DNA of 64,000 bases from Strongylocentrotus purpuratus (Eukaryota > Echinodermata > Echinoidea > Camarodonta > Strongylocentrotidae), in contig NW_022145597.1 in NCBI RefSeq assembly GCF_000002235.5, forward strand, positions 30,944,797 to 31,008,796. Reading direction: 5' to 3'. Numbering within the stretch: the stretch's first letter is position 1; each line of letters begins with the position of its first letter. The position numbers were made by a program, and so were the translations under genes. The notes beneath the pieces are model-generated. The model was given only the letters and a program-made list of their open reading frames with translations, was not told the DNA's origin and searched no databases. Below, piece after piece: positions 11,000-22,096 of the stretch.

Positions 11000-11765
11000 C
11001 ATCTAATTTAATGTATTGTAATGTTGTATGGGGCAACACATACCCAACGAGATTACAACGACTGCATTTATTACAAAAACGTATAGTAAGAATATGTCTT
11101 ATGTCTGATTTCGATGCCCATTCAATACCATTATTTCAACAACTACAGTTTTTAAATATTTTTCAATTGAATCAATATTGTATATCACTCATGGTTTTTA
11201 AACATAAAACTGATAAACTGCCGATTAATCTTACCACTATGATGAAATGTAAAAAATATGTTCATAATTATAATACTAGAAATCCTGATAACTATTTTAT
11301 TGAAAAATGTCCATCAACAAATTCCTTATTTACTTTGAGACACACTGGCCCGAAAATATGGAATTCTCTCCCCAAAGATATACGTGATACTGCTTTCTTA
11401 AACTCTTTTAAATCTAAACTAAAAAAATACTTCATCTGTTTTTAAATCTATAATAATATTTGCATGTTAATACGTCTCCTATGTTTTGTACACTGTTTTG
11501 TTATTGTTATACTTTTTATAGCCAATTGTTGGAACTTGTATATGTATCTTTTAATAACAGGGAGCTGCCTCGACAGAACCTTATGGTTTTATTTGCAGTT
11601 TCCCCAATTCATTTCTATTGCTGTTTAACTTTTTATAATTCCGATATATTTGTAGACATGTTTCCATTTTGTGTGTATTTTGTGTTTTCTATATTGTATA
11701 TAATCTGTATCTTATATGTTTTTTATGGACTTGAATTGAAATAAAACTTGAACTTGAACTTGAAC
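11000..11765 (+). mobile_element. 5'-truncated LINE (CR1/Jockey-like), end of the reverse transcriptase ORF
   Basis: The frame at 11011-11445 codes for the C-terminal region that follows the reverse transcriptase in CR1/L2/Jockey-type LINEs. It has an opening like YCNVVWGNTYPTRLQRLHLL, then QKRIVRIC, a NYNTR motif and the closing GPKIWNSLPKDIR plus FKSKLKKYF. The frame ends with a stop at 11443-11445. About 300 bases of 3' UTR follow, ending in aataaaacttgaacttgaacttgaac, a (ttgaac)n tail. The catalytic reverse transcriptase and endonuclease are missing, so this is a dead, 5'-truncated copy. Its last 145 codons are open, suggesting a fairly young insertion. Confidence 0.85.
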
Positions 11766-11869
11766 ATTTTTGTGAATAGTATTTTATTAGTTTATATATA
11801 TGTATATATATGCAATCAGGTGTTAGATGTTAGTTTAGTAAGGTGTTAAGTGTTTTAGGTTAAAATTCT

Positions 11870-12075
11870 TTATTATTTCGCAAGGGACCAGCACCACATA
11901 CATAAGACTTAATTGTCCTTTCTTGCTGGTTCCTCATTCGTTTATGTATTTGTATTTTATGTTCATCTTTCGTTATGTTATTTGTATGTTCTTTACTTAT
12001 TAATGTAAATATCAATGTTATAATTATATATGTTTTTATATGACAAATGAAATAAATTGAAATTGAAATTGAAAA
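11870..12075 (+). mobile_element. 3' tail of a second LINE-like element
   Basis: AT-rich sequence ending aatgaaataaattgaaattgaaattgaaaat, a polyadenylation-like signal followed by an (attgaa)n microsatellite. It lies directly downstream of the CR1/Jockey-like fragment but has a different tail unit, so it is probably a separate insertion. No coding sequence. Confidence 0.5.
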
Positions 12076-12079
12076 TAGA

Positions 12080-12885
12080 ATGTTTTTTTTAGATTGGAAT
12101 ATTTGAAATTGTATCCTATCATTATATTCATTTTCCTGCTTATCTCTGTAGAAAGAAGACAATCAATGTGGACAACGGATTGGTTGAAGTTCGAATTTAA
12201 TTTAGACTGAATTTGTATAGACCATTTTCTTGACAAGACATGCTAAAATCAAAGAATGCAATAATAGATTTCTTACAAGCATATATAGTCAAGACAATAA
12301 CATTGAAAAATTAAAACGGCGGCAGATCATCTTGTTCAAATGGGGGGGGGGGGGCACCATTAAAAAAGGGCGATCTTTGGAAGAGATAATGAGATAAACT
12401 TTAAAGTAAGCGAACGTAGCGAGCGGGTTTTGGAGGACATTTGTAGGGGAAAATACTCTTAGTCGCTTTAAATTAGGGGGAAATGTTAGGGAGGCTATGA
12501 GAAGTCTATTGTTTCTGGGAAGATGAGGGATAACAACAACGTCTTGTCATATAACACGTATCGTAATTATGCCTCAGTCTTTTTAACATGAATGACATTT
12601 GGTAATCGAAATGCATTTGAGTTGAGTTTGAAAAATCAAACGTGCATGGTCTCAAACTTTATATTTTGAACAAAGGTCAATTGATTACCTTGGCTTACGC
12701 AAGGGACGTTTTATAGCTTTAAAAAAGGAACACGGTTGTTTTTCTGAAAAGGGGCACACTTCGTTCTTATGAAATGTGGGACATTGTGCCCCCTGCCCTT
12801 CTCCCGGCTCCACTACATTTCTTGAAGTAGAATAACAAAGTTTCCAGTTATTACACAAAGCTGCTCCGATTCTTTGGATATACCT
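12080..12885. other. No gene seen; repeat debris
   Basis: Contains a poly-G run near 12343-12354 and a stretch at about 12700-12830 with aaggggcaca and ctgcccttctcccggctcc phrases typical of dispersed elements in this window. No exon is supported. Confidence 0.45.
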
Positions 12886-12889
12886 TATA

Positions 12890-13080
12890 CCTTGAAGGCC
12901 ACACCTCGCCATCGTGGTGATAAAACTAGAAGGTGCAATCATTGGCTTAGTAGGGTTCGAAACCAGGTCGGTGAGCTAGTGCCCTTTGATAAGGCATTAG
13001 TCCTTACTACCAAGTCCCTCGGAGATGATGACTTTAAAGGCATCGCCCCCTGGTCACGTTAAAACCAACCAACCAACTAG
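12890..13080 (+). repeat. tRNA-like SINE fragment
   Basis: The stretch has a perfect pol III B-box-like sequence (ggttcgaaacc at 12954-12964) right after an A-box-like sequence (tggcttagtagg). The spacing is too short for a real tRNA, and no cloverleaf can be drawn from the flanks. It ends just before duplication copy B. I read it as a degraded tRNA-derived SINE. Confidence 0.35.
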
Positions 13081-13088
13081 ATATGGGA

Positions 13089-14770
13089 CTTTAGATGATC
13101 GCATAAGGGCACAATCTTTAAGCGGCAGTGGGAAATGTGGATAAAATGATGGGCACTCACATCAAAAGCCAATCACATCAAAAGTAACAAGGAAACTAAT
13201 CAGATGTGAAAAGTGGCATTTATTAGAAGGGGAAAGGGGCAGTTATTAAAAAGGGAAAATGGGCACTATCGGAAGGGAATAGGACATTTCTCATACATAA
13301 AAGAGGCACTTATCAGTGGTCGAAGGGGGCAGTTCTTTGATGGTAAAATGCACGTATTACAAATGAAAAGGGACACTTGTCAAAGTAAAGGAGAGAATTT
13401 ATCAGATCTGGATCGGGGTACTTATCAGATTTGAAAAGACGACATTTATAAAAAGAAAAGGGGTACTTATCGAAGAGAAAGGGTCAGTTATTGGAAAAGA
13501 AGATGGGCACGTGTTAAAATAAAATATGCAGTTTTCAGAGGTAAAAAGGGTGCACATCTTACACCTGAAGAGGGGCACTTATAAGAAGGGAAAAGGGACA
13601 TTGATTAAAAAGGAAAAGGGGCACTTGTCAAAGTAAAATGGGCATCGGTTAGATTAAAATATCAAATTTAATAATGTATTCACTTATGACCTCGACAAAA
13701 TAATGACTGTTATTTTTGTTTAAGTTCTCCATTAACAGCGGCGCCAGTCATCCATCATCAAACAACCTGCATACGATCTTTCCTACGACTTGGCCAGACA
13801 AAATGATGAATGCCTATGCGTGCGAAAGTCCTCCCGTCCGGGCCTCCCTTTTACAGCGGCGCCAGCCATCCATCAACAAACAACCCGCATAAGATCTTTC
13901 CTCCAACTTGGCCAGACAAAACGATCAATGCCTATGCGTGCGACTTTGAGAATAATTCCGGCTTCACAAACGGGTAGACTCGGATGGGGTTCCAAACTTT
14001 TCCGCACTCGGATTTCATCAAAGCAATCCATTATTTAATAGAATACTACAATCGGTTCTTTTGCATAGTTCTTTGCATATAATTCCACTACTAACCAGTG
14101 CAATTTGCAACTATTCCTTTTGATACTGCCCCCTAATTCTAATGTACTGCTTTTCCATGGCTACACTATGACATCATTCACAAAATGAATTAGCACACTT
14201 TCTATTGATACTAAACAAAATGCACTCGCACACATCTGCAAAAATCTTCAGCAGTGAAGGAGGCAGATTATCCTAAAGAAGAAGAGGAAGTGATGACTGA
14301 GTTTCCAAACTTTTATGAGGGGTTTATATCATGCTGATGTCCCAATGTTATAAAGGTTATAACAAGGTTTTTTTTTATAATAAACTTCATCTAGCTTCTT
14401 TTATGTAGTAAAATTTGGCCAATTTTGCGACCCCTAATATTCAACCATAATTATGCTTAGTTAAAAATGGTATCACCCCTAGAACACGAGGCACGAAAGG
14501 ATCCATTTACCTATTTTAATACAAGTTTTCAAGACAAAATGCTGTTGAATGTGTAGTCTTGATATCCGTGATGTGTGATTATAGGTTAAGGAAATAAAAT
14601 ATTGTGCATTATCTTGCCCCTCCCATTTGTAGGTCCAGATACATGTATTTGTCCATTATAGCTGTGGATTTTAGTATGCCTTTACAATAAAAATGGCTTC
14701 AGTTTTTCAAATATTTTGGGATCAGACCCCTAAGACCCTACGGGCCTAGGTGCTCCTCCGCTCCTCCATA
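13089..14770 (+). repeat. Segmental duplication copy B
   Basis: Direct-orientation match to 1-955 and then to 2915-3671. The 1.96 kb between those blocks in copy A (956-2914) is missing here, and the homology passes straight from about 14045 to 14075. The last part (tcctccatagttcgcaagca, about 14762-14782) is a single diverged copy of the unit that copy A has amplified into the 65/69-bp array. Around 14225-14290 copy B has a short insertion not in copy A. No gene recognised. Confidence 0.8.
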
Positions 14771-14784
14771 GTTCGCAAGCATAT

Positions 14785-15460
14785 ACTCTGATATAACACT
14801 TTACAAAATTGTCTTGATTAGTAAACCCCTGGTTCGGCAACCTAAATTGATCATCAGACCCCTGTTGCGAATGGTGCTGTTGCCAGTGCAGTACGACGAT
14901 GTGGTAGAATGCAATAGAATGTTGAAGGGAGAGTATCTTGGCCAACTCCTTATTCACTTTGAAAGTGCACAGAGTCATATGCAATAATTTTATATGCACT
15001 ATACACAATCGTGATACCTTTGTTGTTGTTGTTATTACATAATGTATTATTATTAAAGGGATCGTTTAACAATGTTAAATCTGACTCGGAGATGCACGGC
15101 CCTACGTGTTATTAGTGTCTGTGATATGGTGTTATATTGAAGCCCTAACAAAATGATCAAGAAGTGCCTCAAAAAATTAAAATCTTAGAGTGACCGGTTT
15201 TACCATACTCGTTTTCCCCAATAGACTGTACTGTTATGAAAACCGTTTGGCAAACGCAAAATTTGAATTTCGATTTTCGATCATAAATATCTTGATAATC
15301 AGACAGGTGATCGGCTTGTAAAAGTCATGGGGTTCCTGACTATCCTAAAGGTTTATCATTATCATTGCAGCATGAGCTAAATCAAGGATTTTCTTAAAGG
15401 AGCTAAGACAAAGTTACCGGATCCCATAATCACATTTGTTTTATAATTTGTTATCGGTAG
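14785..15460. other. AT-rich stretch; probable intron upstream of the PEX1-like exon
   Basis: No exon recognised. The end (ttgttatcggtag) is the acceptor of the PEX1-like exon at 15461. Confidence 0.45.
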
Positions 15461-17051
15461 ACCAATGGCAACTCTTGGTAGTGGAGCCCTGGAGCACATC
15501 CGGGGGGGGGGGGGGGGGGGGTACTCACGTATATTGGGTATACGGGGATGTGCCGCTCGGAAGGGTGACTTTTTCAGGAAAGATCCTTAGACATGGGTCC
15601 CCTTTTCATTAAAAAAATCCTTAGACATGGGTCCCTTTTTTAATTTATTCCTTTCCCCTCTTTTCTCCCTCATTTTCTCCTGGATTTTGGGATTTGCTCC
15701 TACATTGAAAATGCCTTAATCTCTCCCATCTCAAAATAAATGGACCCCGGAAATGGACCCTTCGAATTCGGTGATTGCATTTCCAGTGTACGAGGTGTAC
15801 GCACTGACATCTAAGTCAGTGGGTGTACGTAGCTCGTAAACTCAACTAGATCCCGGGGTACCACATATATCAGGACCCCATGGGCTCTATACCGGGTACT
15901 CAAATGGCATAATGCGCGCTAGGTATGGTATCCGCCCGTATAGGGGTCGTACCCCCGGAAACTTGTAGCGCTTCGCACGCTGAAAGATCGGCAGCTATAC
16001 CCTGCGTACCCTCTGCCCAGCAGACGGGCAGCAGCGGGGCTCAAGCAGGGAGCTATATAGCCAATGCTTGAGAGCTCGTGTACGGGTACGTTAACAGGAA
16101 AAGTCCTTCAATAAAAACAGATGCTAGAGGTGCTAGCACAGTATTATTATGTTGCATGGTGTTTTCATCTTTATGTGTGTAAACTACTTGTAAACTACAT
16201 GTAGTATGGTACAGTTTACTAATAAAGAACTTTATCGAGAAACTGCAAAATTATTGGGCATTGTATTATTACACACATAGGTGCATTACTATCCTGGCTG
16301 TGTATTAAAAGCTGTGCTATTAGTATTGATTCTCAACATTTCAAACACCACTGTGTAAAACTCAACCAATTTCACTAAAAATCAATACTTTAGTGACAAT
16401 CAATAAGATCTAAATAGCAGTAATATACATTGTTTAACTTTCCGATGTTAGAAAGAATAATTTAAAAAATCAAATTGTGAGTCCACTGTCGAACTTACCG
16501 ATCAGCCGCATCGGCATAATTGTGTGCATCTCTGTGTTATGAGTGTATTGACTATTCATGTATTTAAATGCTGCCTATTAACGCGTAGTGCAGTGCTACA
16601 GGTCAATATGCATTAGCGTTGACTCTCCATATGCTTTGCTGGAGTGTATTATTACAGCTTAAAAAATGTAATATTTGAAGTTTGAAATCCTTAGACAAGG
16701 GTCCATTTTTGACAAAAAATCCTTAGACATGGGTACCTATTTCAGCAAAAGGACCCTTGGATGTGGGTATGGGTTCGTAGGTCTCAGCCGCACACCCCCG
16801 TCCGACTATAATCTGAGTACCCCCCCCCCCCCCCGGGGAGCACATCAACGCAACTTTGACCTCACGACCTCTAGGTCGCCAGCTGTGCGCCTCGGTTCCC
16901 GGTTACGTCTATGGTCAGAGGCACGGAGGGGTGCTGATCTGTGGCGGGCGTGGCTCTGGGAAGACCACCGTGGCTAAGGCGGTGTGTCAGGAGGCCTCGG
17001 AGTGGCCCCTTCTAGCCTACGTCAAAGTGGTAGAGTGCCACGCCTTGAAAG
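15461..17051 (+). pseudogene. PEX1: PEX1-like AAA ATPase exon (first AAA domain), split by a transposon
   Basis: After an acceptor at 15460 a coding frame runs for 40 bases (15461-15500). It resumes in the same frame at 16847 after a transposon and ends at a donor (ttgaaag|gtacac) at 17051. The joined exon has a Walker A motif, VLICGGRGSGKTT, followed by VAKAVCQEA and ending VVECHALKG. That matches the first AAA (D1) domain of the peroxisome biogenesis ATPase PEX1, where human PEX1 has a GGKGSGKST Walker A and a VDCKALRG segment (recalled from the family). PEX1 works with PEX6 to pull the import receptor PEX5 out of the peroxisome membrane. No other PEX1 exon was found in the window. With its exon interrupted and neighbours missing, this copy is probably a duplicated fragment, unless the insertion is allelic and the other exons are distant. 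Confidence 0.72.
15501..16838. mobile_element. 1.34-kb non-autonomous DNA transposon in the PEX1-like exon
   Basis: The target duplication is agcacatc, at 15493-15500 and 16839-16846 (10 bases match if ggagcacatc is counted). An 8-base duplication fits hAT-type elements. The termini are inverted: a G run followed by gtactca at the left, tgagtac followed by a C run at the right, with weaker similarity over about 60 bases including gggatgtgccgctc against gggtgtgcggctg. Phrases of ccttagacatgggtcc occur near 15590, 15625 and 16720 in the same orientation. No transposase is encoded, so it would need one supplied elsewhere. Confidence 0.8.
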
Positions 17052-18592
17052 GTACACTTTTACATCATTATTAGACAAAATGATGGTTTGACAAATACCT
17101 TACAAAACAATGTTGTACAGAATTCACCCTCACAAGTAATGAAGAATTTCACTTCTTTTTATTTTGTTTGACGACTGAAAAATTAACCCTTACTGTACTG
17201 GGCTATTTTGAGCACCCCCCCCCCCCCCCCCCCTATGATCTCGGCCGTCGAATGTCCGATGAACACGAAAATTTGCATATTTGTAGATATTTACGTAAGG
17301 AACAAGACGTATAATTAGTTTTTTCCTAATATGCAAATTAAAGATTTTAAAACAAATCCTCTTTGTACCTTGGGCAAGGCGAGAATACGTGCCTTCACGG
17401 TTGTTTCATCGCAAAGCAAAGCATGCCGGGACATAATTCTAGTACATTTTTATCTTCGCCGTGATCAGCTGGTAACTATATAGGCACCAATCCTGCAGCC
17501 GTGAACTCATGAATATTCATTAGCCGCGCGTGCTGCTATAGCTAGCATGCTGAACACTGTAAACAATATAAAGTAGCAGGTTCGGTGCCAAGATCACGCG
17601 AGATAGGTGCCACTGAGATTGATGATGTATATTGTAGGTTACTGTCCATGCGATATCGATAATGTTTGGAGGAGGGGGCGTTGGGTCAGGGGGGGGGGGG
17701 GGGCGCGCGAATGGGAGGCATAAGTAGGTGCTACTACTTAACAGGATAAATCTTTGTGATTATGCCTGGGCCGGCCGACTGGGGGGGGGGGGGATATTGA
17801 TAACATATTGAGCCATATTGTAAAAAATATAAAAAATTCTATTGGAAATTAGACCACGTACCTTAGCAGGTTTTGTGCCCATATGATGCTAAATTGGTGC
17901 TATCATTTAGGCCTTAACTCTTGTGAAGGTTTTCCTTCAAAAATATTTATAAAAAAATAATAATAATAATAAATTAAAACAAAAAAAAATTATGTTAATT
18001 TGTCATTGATATGTGGGCCGATTTCAAAACTTTTTTTTTGTCAATACCTGTATTTCACTGTACATTTGTCTCAGTTCTGTTTTCTTTTAAGTAAATCTGT
18101 TTCATATCTGTATTTATAAGCATCATTATGTTTTCTGTCATGTATCTAAAGATGTTAACCGTGTCTTAATTGCTTATTTTGTTCTGTCATTTCTGCATTT
18201 GTTCCGTTATATTTTGTCATGTTTCAGTTAAAATATTTGTTTATCTTTGTTAATCTTTGATAATCCTTTCATATCAGGATTCTATTTAAATGAATTTGAA
18301 TTGATTTCATTTCATTTGTTCATGCCCCTTTTTTATGGGGGGGGGGGGGGGGTAGGTTGTCATGTGTGACTTACCTTTCCTCCTGAGTGTAATTTTCTTT
18401 TTCTTGAATTTTTCATTTCCATCCCTCCCTCCCCCCTCCCCCTTAATATATGCAGGCCATGAGAAACACACAGATACACTCCCACAGATATAGATATGTA
18501 AATTATACAGGAGAAACATAAGAAATAACATTAAAAAGTAAATAAAACAGCATCATCAGTGAAAGAGACGCGTACAGAAACAGTTCCAAAAA
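17052..18592. other. Non-coding stretch with poly-G/C runs
   Basis: Holds poly-C at about 17215-17234, poly-G at about 17690-17703, 17780-17792 and 18340-18352, and an AT-rich part at 17940-18300. That part ends gaatttgaattgatttcatttcatttg, possibly another LINE-type tail. I searched for the next PEX1 exon in the plus direction and found none. Confidence 0.5.
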
Positions 18593-21500
18593 TTCTTTAT
18601 TACATGTAAATTATGCGTTATGATGTTGATATTAAGATCTGCATGTCTTCAATTTCAACCATTCACAAACATGTAGATACAACCTTTCACAGGATAACAG
18701 ATCTTACAACTAAAACCCAATATGGCACCAATCCAGCATTAGATAGGCACCAAACCTGCATGGCATCAATTTCAGCCCTTCACAATTATGTAAGCAATAT
18801 TGCAGCATATCTTACTACATAAATAACCCAATATGGCACCAATCCAGCATTAGATAGGCACCAAACCTGCATGGCATCAATTTAACCCCTTCACAATTAT
18901 GTAAGCAATATTGCAGGATATCTAACAACAATAACCAAATATGGCACCAATCTAGCATTAGATGGGCACCAAACCTGCATGGCGTCAATTTCAGCCCTTC
19001 ACAATTATGTAAGCAATATTGCAGGATATCTTACTACATAAATAACCCAATATGGCACCAATCCAGCATTAGATAGGCACCAAACCTGCATGACATCAGT
19101 TTCAGCCCTTCAAAATTATGTAAGCAATATTGCAGGATATCTTACAAAAATAACCAAATATGGCACCAATCTATCATTAGATGGGCACCAAACCTGCATG
19201 GCATCAATTTCAGCCCTTCAAAATTATGTAAGCAATATTGCAGCATATCTTACTACATAAATAACCAAATATGGCACCAATCCAGCAATAGATGGCACCA
19301 AACCTGCATGACATCAGTTTCAGCCCTTCAAAATTATGTAAGCAATATTGCAGCATATCTTACTACATAAATAACCAAATATGGCACCAATCCAGCAATA
19401 GATAGGCACCAAACCTGCATGGCATCAAATTCAGCCCTTCACAATTATGTAAGCAATATTGCAGGATATCTAACAACAATAACCAAATATAGCACCAATC
19501 CAGGATTAGAAAGGCACCAAACCTGCATGGCATCAATTTCAGCCCTTTACAATTATGTAAGCATTTAAAACATCACAGGATAACTGATCTAACAACAATA
19601 ACCCAATATGGCACCAATCCAACAATAGATGGGCACCAAACCTGCATGGCATCAATTTCAGCCCTTCACAATTATGTAAGCATTTAAAATATCACAGGAT
19701 AACTAATCTTACAATAATAACCCAATATGGCACCAATCTAGCATTAGATAGGCACCAAACCTGCATGGCATCAGTTTCAGCCCTTCACAATTATGTAAGC
19801 ATTTAAAATATCACAGGATAACTGATCTTACAATAATAACCCAATATGGCACCAATCTAGCATTAGATAGGCACCAAACCTGCATGGCATCAATTTCAGC
19901 CCTTCACAATTATGTGAGCAATATTGCAGGATATCTCAAACAATAACCCAATATGGCACCAATCCAGCATTAGATGCCCCCAAACCTGCATGGCATCAAT
20001 TTCAGCCCTTCACAATTATGTAAGCAATATTGCAGGATATCTTACAACAATAACCAAATATGGCACCAATCCAGCATTAGATAGGCACCAAACCTGCATG
20101 GCATCAATTTAGGCCCTTCACAATTATGTAAGCAATTTCGCAGCATATCTTACTACATAAATAACCCAATATGGCACCAATCCAGCATTTTAGATGGCAC
20201 CAAACCTGCATGGCATAAATTTCTGCCCTTTACAATTATGTAAGCAATATTGCAGGATATTTAACAACAATAACCAAATATGGCACCAAACCAGCATTAG
20301 ATGGGCACCAAACCTGCATGGCATCAATTTCAGCCCTTCACAATTATGTAAGCAATATTGCAGGATATCTTACAACAATAACCAAATATGGCACCAATCC
20401 AGCATTAGATAGGCACCAAACCTGCATGGCATCAATTTAGGCCCTTCACAATTATGTAAGCAATTTCGCAGCATATCTAACAACAATAACCAAATATGGC
20501 ACCAATCCAGCATTAGATAGGCACCAAACCTGCATGGCATCAGTTTCAGCCCTTCACAATTATGTAAGCAATATTGCAGGATATCCAACAACAATAACCA
20601 AATATGGCACCAATGCAGCAATAGATAGGCAGCAAACCTGCATGGCATCAATTTCAGCCCTTTACAATTATGTAAGCATTTAAAATATCACAGGATAACT
20701 GATCTTACAACAATAACCTAATTGGCACCAATCCAGCATTAGATATGCACCAAACCTGCATGGCATCAATTTCAGCCCTTCACAATTATGTAAGCATTTA
20801 AAATATCACAGGATAACTAATCTTACAATAATAACCCAATATGGCACCAATCTAGCATTAGATAGGCACCAAACCTGCATGGCATCAGTTTCAGCCCTTC
20901 ACAATTATGTAAGCATTTAAAATATCACAGGATAACTGATCTTACAATAATAACCCAGTATGGCACCAATCTAGCATGAGATGCCCCCAAACCTGCATGG
21001 CATCAATTTCAGCCCTTCACAATTATGTGAGCAATATTGCAGGATATCTCAAACAATAACCCAATATGGCACCAATCCAGCATTAGATGCCCCCAAACCT
21101 GCATGGCATCAATTTCAGCCCTTCACAATTATGTAAGCAATATTGCAGGATATCTTACAACAATAACCAAATATGGCACCAATCCAGCATTAGATAGGCA
21201 CCAAACCTGCATGGCATCAATTTCAGCCCTTCACAATTATGTAAGCAATATTGCAGGATATCTAACAACAATAACCAAATATGGCACCAAACCAGCATTA
21301 GATGGGCACCAAACCTGCATGGCATCAGTTTTAGCCCTTCACAATTATGTAAGCAATATTGCAGGATATCTTACAACAATAACCAAATATGGCACCAATC
21401 CAGCATTAGATAGGCACCAAACCTGCATGGCATCAGTTTCAGCCCTTCACAATTATGTAAGCAATATTGCAGGATATCCAACAACAATAACCAAATATGG

Positions 21501-22060
21501 CACCAATGCAGCAATAGATAGGCAGCAAACCTGCATGGCATCAATTTCAGCCCTTTACAATTATGTAAGCAATTAAAATATCACAGGATAACTGATCTTA
21601 CAACAATAACCTAATTGGCACCAATCCAGCATTAGATATGCACCAAACCTGCATGGCATCAATTTCAGCCCTTCACAATTATGTAAGCAATATCGCAGCA
21701 TATCTTACTACATAAATAACCCAATATGGCACCGATCCAGCATTAGATGGGCACCAAACCTGCATGGCATCAATTTCAGACCTTCACAATTATGTAAGCA
21801 ATATTGCAGGATATCTTACAACAATAACCAAATATGGCACCAATCCAGCATTAGATGGGCACCAAACCTGCATGGCATCAATTTCAGCCCTTCACAATTA
21901 TGTAAGCAATATTGCAGCATATCTTACTACATAAATAACCAAATATGGCACCAATCCAGCAATAGATAGGCACCAAACCTGCATGGCATCAATTTCAGCC
22001 CTTTACAATTATGTAAGCATTTAAAATATCACAGGATAACTGATCTTAACAACACTAACA
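18593..22060 (+). repeat. 108-bp tandem array, left copy
   Basis: About 32 copies of a unit of about 108 bases containing ggcaccaatccagcattaga, gcatggcatcaatttcagcc and cacaattatgtaagcaatat. Variants replace the gcaatattgcaggatatc part with a shorter gcatttaaaatatcacagg part. Because 108 is divisible by three, runs of perfect units stay open in one plus and one minus frame (the longest 179 codons at 21037-21576). These are satellite frames, not genes. Blocks about 1.1 kb apart repeat each other (19924 and 21037 start identically). The right part of the array is repeated inverted at 33835-35765. Confidence 0.95.
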
Positions 22061-22096
22061 ACATAAGTTGAACTTAAGTTCTGATTTGGACCTAAA

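Noticed and set aside
12890-13080. A functional tRNA gene
   Set aside because: The A-box and B-box are adjacent and no acceptor or anticodon stems form.
1-14040. The repeats at 1-955 and 13089-14040 as the LTRs of a retroelement
   Set aside because: The homology continues past these blocks into 2915-3671 and 14075-14770, there are no TG/CA ends, and nothing like gag or pol lies between them. It is a segmental duplication.
16675-16977. A frame running from the transposon into the PEX1-like exon
   Set aside because: It is in a different frame from the Walker A motif and begins inside the transposon.
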